From Neovahlkampfia damariscottae (Eukaryota; Heterolobosea; Selenaionea; Neovahlkampfiida; Neovahlkampfiidae): a DNA stretch of 64,000 nt. The stretch spans positions 20,566-84,565 of the forward strand of contig JABLTG010000085.1 in assembly GCA_016618085.1 (NCBI GenBank). The letters are read 5' to 3'. Both the position numbers and the translations under genes were made by a program. A model generated the notes under the pieces. That model was not told the DNA's origin and made no database searches. It saw only the letters and a list, made by a program, of their open reading frames with translations. Shown in pieces: positions 1-9,216 of the stretch; position 1 is the stretch's first letter, and the number at the start of each line of letters is the position of its first letter.

Positions 1-363
1 GTTATGGCAAGAAAAATTGGAAAAAATCCAATTTTAAGAAACTCTTTATTATATTCTTCTTTGAAATCATATGATTTTGAAAATGATAATCTTGTAAATC
101 AATTAATGGATCAAAGCTCAGATTATTGGAAATACTCAGATGAATTTAAAATTCCAAAAGAAGTTGAATTGTATATTATCAAAGGTAAAATACCAAATTA
201 TTTAAATCCGGTGCTATTTCCATACGAAAATGATGGAACAATAGCTGATGTTGATTTGGAAATTGAAAACGAATTTGAAATGGAAACAGTCATTGGTCAG
301 CATTCAATGATTTTGTATCGAGAGGAAATGAGAAAGAAAATTGAAAATATACTAAAAAAATAA
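1..363 (+). CDS. C-terminal part of an unidentified protein (cut by window edge)
   Basis: The frame is open from the first base of the window and ends in TAA at 361-363. An ATG at 4 could be the start, but the codon before it (GTT) is also open, so this may be the 3' exon of a longer gene. The 119-residue product is hydrophilic and rich in Asn, Lys and Glu, has no membrane segment, and ends in a short basic helix (REEMRKKIENILKK). I recognise no domain. It lies 88 bp upstream of a same-strand gene that has its own promoter element, so it is not co-transcribed with it as far as can be seen. Confidence 0.5.
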   Translation, partial: VMARKIGKNPILRNSLLYSSLKSYDFENDNLVNQLMDQSSDYWKYSDEFKIPKEVELYIIKGKIPNYLNPVLFPYENDGTIADVDLEIENEFEMETVIGQHSMILYREEMRKKIENILKK

Positions 364-412
364 AAAATTGAAAAATATCATTCGACTTTTCAGGTTAAAA
401 AAATAATCTTTA

Positions 413-425
413 TCCAATCATTGGA
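413..425. promoter_or_regulatory. CCAAT/ATTGG palindromic promoter element
   Basis: The sequence TCCAATCATTGGA is a perfect inverted repeat around a central C. It ends 25 nt before the ATG of the WW/RhoGAP-like gene. A TTG-initiated reading frame begins inside the element at 421, so the element argues for the ATG at 451 as the real start. Similar elements precede almost every gene in the window. Confidence 0.6.
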
Positions 426-450
426 CATCTTTCTTTTTTCTCTTCTTGTA

Positions 451-2373
451 ATGAACACAACCAGAAAGAAACAAAAACCAGTTTTGATTAAAGAAAAAGG
501 TGATTGGAAACAATACTGGGACCCAAAATTCCAGAAACATTTTTTTTATAATACCATAACAAAACAAACCATGTGGACAAAACCAAATGAATTTTTCAAC
601 ACCAAAAAAGTAGAACCAACTCCTATTGTTGAGGACCCTGACGTGGTTAAAAAAGAAGAAAAAAAAAGAAACAAAGAATTCAGTTTTGAATTGTTGGCTG
701 AATTACGTCCACAAGAAAATAGGAAAAGTGTAGCTGATTATATGAGTGATATGTTTGATATTGTGCAAGAGATTAGTGAAGAAAAAAGAAAAATTGATGA
801 AGAAGAAAGAAGAAAAGAAATCATTAAAGTTTATAAATCCAAGGAAGTTGAGGAAGAATTTGCTTCACCAATTCAATCACCAGTCTCAGAACCCGATAAT
901 TTATCACCAAATGTACCTTCACTTAAAATAAAATCACCTAGAAAATCTCCGTTAGACCTTGAAGATGAAATTATTGAAAATTCTCCACAAGTTGAAGAAG
1001 TTATTTCACCAAGAATGGAAAAATCACCAAGGGCTCCTATAGAGAACGAACCACCTGAAAAAAAGAGTTTTGGCAGTTTTTTGTCACCAAAACCAGAAGA
1101 AAAAAGAGTTAAAAGGAAAGGTTCTTTGATGGCTTTTTTGACACCAAACAATGGAAACAACGAAATTAAAAAAGGACGTTCCATCTCATTTTTTGGTACT
1201 AAGAAATCAAATGAATCATTTACAAACGTTCAATCATTTCAACAACCTGTCAACACACCTGAAAGAGTAGTGAAAAAGAAATCTTTTCTTTCCTTTTTAA
1301 GTCCAAGAGGAAATGAAATTAAAAAGAGTACAACTGATATTTATAAACCTGATGCACCTGAAAGAAAAATATTTGGAACATCACTTGATGATTTGATGCT
1401 TCATCCATCAGAGAAATATCAAATACCAATTGTCTATCAAAAGATTATAGATTTCTTGAAGACCAAAACCACAAAACCAAAGATTTTCGAAAAGAAAGGA
1501 GATTTAAACAATGTAGAAGCATTAATTAAAGAAATCGAACAAAAAGGTGAAAAATTCAATTTTAAATCAAAAACAAATGTTCATGATGTTACAGAGTTAT
1601 TTATGATGATGATAAGTGAATTACCAACTAAATTGGTACCAGAAGAATTGATTGCGTCATTTGCAAATATTGGTAAGCTAGATTCAAGTGTACAAGAAAA
1701 TTCAATCAAGCAATTTATTCATACAGTTTACAAACCAACTTATATTTACAGTTCAAGACTTTTCAGAAAAATAATTGAATTATTAGCTGCAATATGTAAA
1801 GGAAGTTATTATAATCAAATGAATGAATACCTTTTATCAAAAATTTTAGTTCCAAAAATTTTTGATTTGAATTCTAAAAATTCACATGAAAAAGAATACA
1901 TTGAAACTTGTTTTGAAATTTTAATTTCAAAATACAAAAGAATATATATGGAAAGAGAAACTTATCGAAAAGATATGTCATTATCTATTTCAAAATCTAT
2001 TGAAACACTTGACAAATCAGATATCATTTTTGAATCCAATCAAGTGATGGAAGTTTCCTCAAAAAATTGGAAAGAAATGTATTTAGTATTATTGGAAAAA
2101 GCAATATATGTTTATGAATCAAATAAAAAACAAAATGAAGATCCAGTAGTTATTCTTCCTTTAACAAAGAATACAACTGTTTTTTCAGTAACAGAAGATG
2201 AATTTCATCCTTATTCATTTTGTGTTGAAATAAATGGAACATCAACAATTTTTGAATCATCTACTGAAGATGAAAGAGAAAAATGGATGAAAAATATTTT
2301 GAATCAACTTCAATCAGAACCAACAGAAGAAGTTGTTTATTCACCAAGAAGTCCAAGAAATTTTAAAGAATAA
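451..2373 (+). CDS. WW - degenerate RhoGAP - PH domain protein
   Basis: A 640-residue single-exon gene. Residues about 15-48 form a WW domain (DWKQYW...YYN-like...MWTKP). A long disordered middle holds repeated S-P and SFLSP-type motifs (KKSFGSFLSPK, KKSFLSFLSPR), likely kinase or docking sites. Residues about 325-480 resemble a RhoGAP fold: IPIVYQKIIDFL, then the finger loop, then VTELFMMMISELPTKLVPEEL. In the finger loop, where active RhoGAPs have G-I-F-R-x-S-G, this protein reads KIFEKKGD, so the catalytic arginine is replaced by Glu. A PH domain (KNWKEMYLVLL ... EREKWMKNIL) closes the protein. It is probably a membrane-associated scaffold that may bind Rho GTPases without stimulating hydrolysis. 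RhoGAP membership is inferred from motif spacing; WW and PH are clearer. Confidence 0.75.
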   Translation: MNTTRKKQKPVLIKEKGDWKQYWDPKFQKHFFYNTITKQTMWTKPNEFFNTKKVEPTPIVEDPDVVKKEEKKRNKEFSFELLAELRPQENRKSVADYMSDMFDIVQEISEEKRKIDEEERRKEIIKVYKSKEVEEEFASPIQSPVSEPDNLSPNVPSLKIKSPRKSPLDLEDEIIENSPQVEEVISPRMEKSPRAPIENEPPEKKSFGSFLSPKPEEKRVKRKGSLMAFLTPNNGNNEIKKGRSISFFGTKKSNESFTNVQSFQQPVNTPERVVKKKSFLSFLSPRGNEIKKSTTDIYKPDAPERKIFGTSLDDLMLHPSEKYQIPIVYQKIIDFLKTKTTKPKIFEKKGDLNNVEALIKEIEQKGEKFNFKSKTNVHDVTELFMMMISELPTKLVPEELIASFANIGKLDSSVQENSIKQFIHTVYKPTYIYSSRLFRKIIELLAAICKGSYYNQMNEYLLSKILVPKIFDLNSKNSHEKEYIETCFEILISKYKRIYMERETYRKDMSLSISKSIETLDKSDIIFESNQVMEVSSKNWKEMYLVLLEKAIYVYESNKKQNEDPVVILPLTKNTTVFSVTEDEFHPYSFCVEINGTSTIFESSTEDEREKWMKNILNQLQSEPTEEVVYSPRSPRNFKE

Positions 2374-2390
2374 AAAGTTTATTTGTAAAG

Positions 2391-2858
2391 TTACAAATTA
2401 GAAGAGAAAATTGAGTATTCTGGAAATTCTGGTACATGAATATCAATAAAATCAAGTTTTGATGGAAGTAACCCTAAAACATGTAATTTATAAATTCCTA
2501 ATAAAACTATAACAAAATTCCATAAAACAAAAATCATCTTTTGTAATGTTGAATTCTTAAAACTTGAAAAAGTTTCGTTGGTTGTGAAAATTGCCTTCAA
2601 AGGATTAAATATTGTCATGAAAGTTATAATTATAGGAAAAATATTAATTTGATTTCCACTCACGTATAATAAAAATGCTTGCATTAAGATTTGTTTTGAT
2701 GGACTATTTGCTATTTCCCATGATTTCTTCTCTTTCAAAATTTCAAGTTTTTCAATTTCTTCTTTATGTATTGTTTCTGTTGAATTCTTGGTAAATCCAT
2801 AAGGTTCTTCTAGTTTTTCATTTGTTTGTACATTAATTGCCCACTTTCTTTTTTGCAT
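2391..2858 (-). CDS. EMC4: ER membrane protein complex subunit 4
   Basis: A 155-residue protein matching EMC4: RKWAINV near the start, then K-SWEIANSPSKQILMQAFLLYVSGNQINIFPI, then two hydrophobic segments and the GLLPSKLDFID tail. EMC4 is a subunit of the conserved ER membrane complex that inserts transmembrane segments of client proteins. The frame is open further upstream, but that part overlaps the start of the divergent gene and the shared promoter element at 2891-2914, so the ATG at 2858 is chosen. It ends 17 bp from the convergent gene on the left. The length fits the family (about 150-185). Confidence 0.85.
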   Translation of the reverse strand: MQKRKWAINVQTNEKLEEPYGFTKNSTETIHKEEIEKLEILKEKKSWEIANSPSKQILMQAFLLYVSGNQINIFPIIITFMTIFNPLKAIFTTNETFSSFKNSTLQKMIFVLWNFVIVLLGIYKLHVLGLLPSKLDFIDIHVPEFPEYSIFSSNL

Positions 2859-2890
2859 TTTTCTCAATTCTTCAAATTGGAAATGAATTT

Positions 2891-2914
2891 GATTGGATAA
2901 AATCGTTGTCCAAC
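2891..2914. promoter_or_regulatory. Bidirectional CCAAT/ATTGG promoter between EMC4 and HACD
   Basis: GATTGGA and GTCCAAC lie 10 nt apart in opposite orientation between two divergent start codons (2858 minus, 2932 plus). Only 73 bp separate the two ATGs, so both genes must use this region. Confidence 0.5.
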
Positions 2915-2931
2915 AGAAAAAAAAAAAAGTT

Positions 2932-3669
2932 ATGAGTTCACAAACTGCTCCTGTTAAAAAAGAAAAAAAGAAAAATATTCTTGTCACTTTATATTTAGTA
3001 ATCTACAATGCTGCTATGTGTGGAGGATGGGGTTATTTACTTTATTTAACAATTATGAATTATGTTCTTGGAAAAGGTCCTGAAAAAGTTCTTGAAACAA
3101 TTTATTTTCCTCTTAAAATTTTTCAAACTGGTGCTGCTTTAGAAATTTTCCACTCATTATTTCGTTTTGTTAGTTCACCTGTTCCAACAACAGTCATGCA
3201 AGTTTTTTCAAGATTGTTCGTTTTATATTTTGGTTTAGGTCTTCCAGTTCCTCTTGAAGTATATTTTTTTTCAATTTAATTTTTTTTGAAGGATTCACAA
3301 AGTTGGGTAGTTACAACACTTCTCGTCAGTTGGTCAGTCACTGAAATCATTAGATACAGTTTCTATGCTTTAAATGAAATGAAATTACAACCTTATTTCT
3401 TGTTATACCTTCGTTATACAACTTTTATTGTTCTTTATATTACAGGTGTTGCTTCAGAATTAATCGTTTTATTTTATAGAATGCCATATATCAAAGAAAA
3501 TAGACCATTTTCATACAATATGCCAAATGATTATAACTGGGCTTTTGATACATACTATTTATTAATCATTGTTTTCCTCAGTTATATTCCTGGATTTCCT
3601 CAATTATATGGATACATGTGGAAACAAAGAGCATCAAAATTAGGTGGAGAAAAACAAAAAAAACAATAA
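2932..3669 (+). CDS. HACD: Very-long-chain 3-hydroxyacyl-CoA dehydratase (PTPLA/PHS1 family)
   Basis: Two exons, 2932-3258 and 3292-3669, around a 33-nt intron (GTATAT...GAAG) that restores one 234-residue frame. The protein has the family signatures YLVIYNAAMCGGWGYLL, LEIFHSLFRFVSSPVPTTVMQVFSR, then SWVVTTLLVSWSVTEIIRYSFYAL and LRYTTFIVLYITGVASEL. These include the catalytic Tyr and Glu of HACD/PHS1, the third enzyme of the ER fatty-acid elongation cycle, which dehydrates 3-hydroxyacyl-CoA to trans-2-enoyl-CoA. About six membrane segments and a Lys-rich C-terminus (GGEKQKKQ) suit ER retention. It is divergent from EMC4 and shares its promoter. Confidence 0.9.
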
Positions 3670-3776
3670 ATTCATTTTTTTTTTAGTTTCCAACTTTTTT
3701 AGTTGATAAAAAAAACAAAATAAATTTTTTTTCTTGACCAATTAAAACTCTCTGTTTTTGTTGTTGAAAGAAAAAC

Positions 3777-5354
3777 ATGTTCAGACGGTTACTTGTTCAT
3801 CAAAAAATTAAAAATGTTAAATCATTTCAAAAACTAAATTTTTCAAAAAATACTTTCAAATTCAACCAAAAAGGTTTTGAAAACCACCAAGAATTTTTTT
3901 TACAAGTTGATACCATGTTTCGTGAAGGAAATTTAAAAGAAATGAATCAACTTTTAGATGATAAAAAAATGGAATTAGAAAAAGAATTTGGAAAAAATCA
4001 CATAGAATTGACTTTAATTCTTCTTCAAAGAACACAAATGTTTTATCACCTTGGAAGATTTTCAGATGCTTTAAAAGAATCAACAGAAGCTATAAACATT
4101 TTAGAAGGTGAAATATTAGCAAAAAGTCATCATTCAATTTTGTCCATTGTGGACTATGAAAGATTAACAAATTTTTTTCTTCAACAAATCAACAAATACC
4201 TTTCTGATATAAAATTAGATAAAAAAGATGAAAAAATTTTAAGACTTGATGAGACATCACTTCCTATTTTTAAAATATGTGAATCAAAAGAACAAGTTAA
4301 TTTCATCATTGAAGAAATTTTATCAAGACATCAAAACAATTTCACTGGAAAATTTAATTTAGCAAGAGTTTATTTAAAGAATGGTATGAAATCAGAAGCT
4401 TCTGAAATATTAAACAAAATTTTACAAAATGAAAATTTGGATAAAAATTCTGTTGAATACGCAAAGGTTTTGGCACTTGAAAGTAAAGCAACAGATAATG
4501 ATGAATTAGCATTAGAAGCAATGGAAATTTTCAAAGAAAAAAATCAATTTATTGAATTAGGTAAACAAGTTTTTGATTCTTATTTTTTTAGCAAGAACTA
4601 TTGAATCAATAGCTACAAGAAAAAAAGATTTGGATAACTTTTTATTGGCTTTGAAAATATTCGAAAAACATGATTCATCAAGAAAATACTGGTTTAGTTG
4701 TTTAGAAAAATACACATTTGAATTAATTTCTTTGGAAAAACAACATGAAGCCAAACAAAATTTGGAATTATTTTCAAGTTCATTATTTTCAATTCATAAA
4801 AATGAATCAGAAGCCATTGCTCAAAAACAACTTCTAACAGCTTTTTATGAAATTCAATTTGAAGATAAAAAAACTGGTTCAATCAAATTGGAAAAAATAA
4901 AAACAAATGATTTAGATTTGGAAATGCAAATTGAAACTGCTAAATCTGCTGAAAGTTATGAAATCGTATGTAATTTTTATTAATTTATTTCTTTTTTAAG
5001 GAACTCAGTTCTGAAGAGGATTTTGTGCGCAAAAATTTTACAGCAAATCAAATTGATGCAATGATTGAACATTTTTATGAACCAAAAACTGAAAATGAAG
5101 AACTTGCAGTTTATTCAATGATTCATCGTGGATTGAATCCAAGTATCAATAAACAAATGCCATTTGTTGAAAAAACTATCAAAGATATCAAACAAAGATT
5201 GGATAAAAAGAAGTCTACATTCGTTTTACCACCATCAAATGAAAATGAAACAGATTTTGAAGAAGAAATCGAAGAGGAAGAAAATATTGAAGATCAATTT
5301 GCAAAATTTAATTTTGGAAATAAAAAAAAAAAAGAACCATTTAGTGATCTCTAA
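3777..5354 (+). CDS. TPR-like helical-repeat protein, possibly mitochondrial
   Basis: Three exons: 3777-4560, 4592-4965 and 5001-5354, with introns of 31 and 35 nt; each junction keeps the frame, giving 503 residues. The start is rich in basic and hydroxylated residues without acids (MFRRLLVHQKIKNVKSFQKLNFSKN), typical of a mitochondrial targeting sequence. The body is alpha-helical with TPR-like units, for example YHLGRFSDALKESTEAINILEG and FNLARVYLKNGMKSEASEILNKIL. The C-terminus is acidic, then basic (GNKKKKEPFSDL). A CCAAT box (TTGACCAATT) lies about 40 nt upstream. SRP72 was considered because of the TPR body and Lys-rich tail, but its RNA-binding motif is absent. Function unknown. Confidence 0.7.
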
Positions 5355-5452
5355 ATATTTAGACGTTATTATTTTTAAACAAATCTTTTATTATCCAGCC
5401 AATCATTTTGTGTTATCGCTTCGTTCAGACAAAACAGCGAACTATCAACCAA

Positions 5453-7128
5453 ATGAACTTCGATTTCAAGTACATTGACCCAAACACAGGAATAAGTATT
5501 GTGCCTCAAAAAACAACTCAAAAGCGTAAAACATGCAAACAACTATTTCCTGAACAAACGAAAAAAACGAAATTGGATAGTTTTCAAACTCAGCTTTCAT
5601 TATCACAGGAACAACTTAAGGACTATTTCCAGGCGGAAGATAACTTTTTAAAATACCAGATGGAGCAGTACGAGAAAAAAAAAACAGAAGACATAGATAT
5701 TTACGTACAACTCGCCAAAGAAGCCGAAAGAGATGAAGAAGAACAGATTTTATTGCTTTCTGACGAAAAATCATCGTCAAGCATTCAAGAAGAAGATATT
5801 TTATATTTTGAAAATAATTATATCAATCTCAAAAATTTGATCACTCCAGAAGAAATCGAAATCCATTCCTTGGAAGGTGCATCATTTGAAAACTATATGG
5901 ATATTTTAAATAAGATAAATGGTTTCATTTATGGAAATTCAACAACTATTACACTGAAGAAGGAAAATGAAATCATTGCTACAGTTCAATATTTCAACAA
6001 TGAAATTAAACATGTCAATTGTAGCTATTGTTATTCTCCATTTTGGTGTGAACATATTTGTGCTTCATTAATGTTTACCTGCAACCATCTTTTAAAAAGG
6101 GAATCAGATAATTCAGGATTATTCAATTTCTCAGCAATGAAAGAGTCAATTTCAGATTTTTATAAATCTGGTGACTTGAATACATCAGATTCAACCATGT
6201 TGAAAAATATGACGAATCAAATATTCATTTCCTTTAATAAATTGTATCCAAAGAATCCAGATTTAGCTATTGAAGTGATTAAAACATTGTCAGATGCCAT
6301 TGTACATTTAGGATCACAACATTCTTATCATTCTGAACATTATTCTGTTCTGGATCATTTATGCATTCAATGGATGAATATTTGTGGAATTTTACAATGC
6401 CATGAATTGGAAAATAGTGTAAATAGATGGATTGAATTGACAAAAGATCAACCATCTCCAAATTTCTCTGTTATTTTAGAATTGATCCAAAATCCTCTTG
6501 AAGGAGAAAAATTAACTCAAATTTATCAAGACGTAACAAAGAATCACTAACCAATAACTTTCAACAGAACTTTGAAGTAGATTTACATGATCAAATTTAT
6601 TCATTTATGGTAAGAATTGGTCACCTCTCTCAAAAAAGGGAATTTCAAAAATTACAAAAATTAGTGGAATTCTGTTTTCAAAAGATGAAAAATGAATCTG
6701 ACTATGAACTCTTAGCTCAAAATGCAATGATAATTTACAGATTTTTGGAATCACCAGAAACTTTTGGATGTATTGCAAGTGGAAAAATATTTGAAAGTTA
6801 TTTTGTTAATGATTCAATTACTTTATTTCTCCTTTTTTCTAAAGCAAGCTTGGAATCAATGAATAACGGAAACAGAGATTTTGTTGAAGAATTATTTGAA
6901 ATTCTAAATTATATTTTAAAATTCTATCCAAATATTAAATCTCATACCAATATGGATGAAAAAATGATGAATGATATTTCAAATTGGGTTTCAAGTAAAA
7001 ATGAAATAATCTGGGATGAATTATTTCAATACAGCAAATCATTGGATTCTATTGATTCAAAACATATTTTGGTAGAAAAGATTTTTCCAAAACTATTCGA
7101 AATTATCCAAAATTTTCTTGAAGAATAA
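5453..7128 (+). CDS. SWIM zinc-finger protein
   Basis: Exons 5453-6532 and 6568-7128 with a 35-nt intron that contains a clear CTAAC branch site; 546 residues. Residues about 180-210 form a SWIM finger: a beta-hairpin (ATVQYFNNEIKHVN) followed by CSYC...WCEHICASL, the CxC-like...CxH ligand pattern of ZSWIM proteins. The rest is helical, as in ZSWIM4/5/6/8, which act as substrate receptors of cullin-RING ligases or bind nucleic acid. The N-terminal 120 residues are charged and disordered. GCCAATCA at about 5398 lies upstream of the ATG at 5453, which excludes the in-frame TTG at 5408. The substrate or partner cannot be inferred. Confidence 0.7.
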
Positions 7129-7149
7129 AATTGTTTTCTGATATTCTCT

Positions 7150-9069
7150 TCATTTTTTATCATTGTTGGCAAGAATGAAACGATATCCAAAAATGAAGGT
7201 GAGAGTTGAAAATATCACCAAACATAAAATAATTGACCAAAAACCAAATAAATTGTCATCATCTTGACCAATAACTTTGACATTCATTCCAAATAATCCA
7301 CCAACAATTTGAAATGGAACTAAAACCGTTGCTGCAATAGTGATGTTGTTCATGAAATTATGCGTTGCTCTTGAACTTTCAGAAAGTTCAAATGATAGTT
7401 TTGTCAAATAATTTGAATGAGTATGATTCAAAGAGTCCCTTGAAAATTCCAATTTTTCAATACAATTTGCAATATGATCTAAGACATCTCTCATATGGGT
7501 TTGTGTATTTTTTGAAATCAATTCAAAATCTCTTGTAACAATCATTGAAACTATATTTTGTTTTGGATCCAATAAACGCCTCAACAAGGAAACAAGTTTT
7601 CTCAAGTTTCCCAGTCTCATTAAAAAATCTTCACTTTCTTTCTTGTCCAAAAAATAAATTAATTCATCAACATTTTCTGATTCTTGAATTGCAGTATTCA
7701 CATCAATCATCAAAGTATCGATGATAGCTATTGATTAGAATCATATTTATATTTACCATCCAACATTGAATACATCACCCAATCTGGTGATGGAATGTAA
7801 GTAACAATTGAATCCATCTTTTCAGGTGAAGTAATGACAGTAGAATCTTTTTTCGACAATTGCCTTTCACTATCATATTTCAATAAACTGTCACTTGATT
7901 CCAGTGATCTTTTTCTCATACTTGATGCAATAACATCAAGTAAGCTGTCTTCTTCAACAACAAGTTCATATCGATGTTCAATTCTTGATAAAACCTTTTC
8001 AATGATATTCAAAGGTTTTTGGTGAATTGTCAAAACAAAATCTTGAAAAATTAATACATCTGTCGGTCGAATTGTATTATCATCACTATCTGGATAGAAA
8101 AATGAAAGATAAATATACTTTTTAAAAACTTCATATTTCTCACCTGAATCATTTTGCAATAAATCTTCTTCAGTCAAAGGATGTAAAGAAAACATGTGTG
8201 AAATTGCATAAATATCTTCCGAACTTGGAGTTTCCACATCAATCCAAACAGGTGAAACTGGAAATGATACATTTTCTTTTTTACACTTATCAAATGATCT
8301 CTTTAATCTTTTTGAACATTCTTCAAAAGAGTCATATAAAAAACATTCATAATCTAATCCAATGATCATAAACTTCTTTTTGATGATATTTAATTCTTCA
8401 AAAGCTTTCATCTAGAAATAATTTAAATAGAAAAAATCAATACTTGAGTTTTTATATCTCTAACATTAGTTCCAATATTTGGTAACCTATTTCAAAGGTT
8501 AATTTTTTGTAGTTTTAGAGTTACCATGATTTGTCAATTTTACAATGTTTTGGTGTTGACATTTTGAATAAATTTTTTTTAGAAGTTGTTACTTCTTCTT
8601 CTTCATCGTCATTGTTATCAATTTCTATTGTCAATTCTTCAAATTTAGAAGACCTTCTTTTCTTTTTTGGTTCATGTGATTTTGTCTCTGGTTTTTCTTT
8701 CTTTATGTGTTTTGCAACATTGACAAGATTGTTTTGTAATGTGTTGACTTTTGATTTTTCAGGCATTTGTTTTTTTGAGTCTGTTTCTTTGACAGGTTTT
8801 CCGTGAAGTACATTTTCCAAAATTTTAACATTTTCAGTTTTTGTTTTTTCTGTATGAATTTCTTCTGGTTTATGGATATTTTCCTTTGGTTGTATTGTCT
8901 GCTCTTCCAGTTTTGTTTCAGTATTTTTTTTTTCAAGATTGTTAGATTCTTTTTGAAGGTGTTCGTCGCTGGTGATGTGAAATATTTCACTAATATTTGG
9001 TTTGTTTGGTATTCGTGGTGATTTGGCCTGTTTCAGTTCAAATGATGTCCTCTTATCGTCCTCATTCAT
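7150..9069 (-). CDS. CorA/ALR1-type magnesium transporter with long disordered N-terminus
   Basis: Four exons on the minus strand: 9069-8525, 8486-8444, 8411-7757 and 7727-7150, with introns of 38, 32 and 29 nt; 606 residues. The 43-nt second exon joins both neighbours in frame (WLPNIGTNVRDIKTQ) and shows that what look like two genes are one. The first 180 residues are Lys/Glu-rich and disordered, as in yeast ALR1/MNR2. The CorA part follows: IWIDVE-type strand, HPLTEEDLL, DVLIFQDFVLTIHQ, SPDWVMYSMLDAIIDTL, a long stalk helix, and two C-terminal membrane segments with the family GMN signature (GGLFGMN). It should carry Mg2+ or a related divalent cation. The palindromic element at 9086-9098 lies 17 nt before the ATG. 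Confidence 0.8.
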
Positions 9070-9085
9070 TGAATTTGAAAAAGTT

Positions 9086-9098
9086 ACCAATGATTGGT
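9086..9098. promoter_or_regulatory. CCAAT/ATTGG palindromic promoter element
   Basis: ACCAATGATTGGT is a perfect inverted repeat. It lies 17 nt upstream of the Mg2+ transporter start on the minus strand. The divergent LRR-RhoGEF gene has its own CCAATCA copy at about 9180. Confidence 0.6.
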
Positions 9099-9216
9099 CA
9101 ATTATTTTATTTGATAGATCCACTTTTTTTCTTTCGGATCATTGAAAATCTTCAAAAAAAAATTATATTTCTTCTTTAACCAATCAAACCCCTCAAAAAA
9201 ATCAACCTCAATCGCC

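Noticed and set aside
8412-8524. Gap of 113 bp between two minus-strand reading frames taken as an intergenic region
   Set aside because: It contains two good introns and a 43-nt exon that joins both frames, so it is inside the Mg2+ transporter gene.
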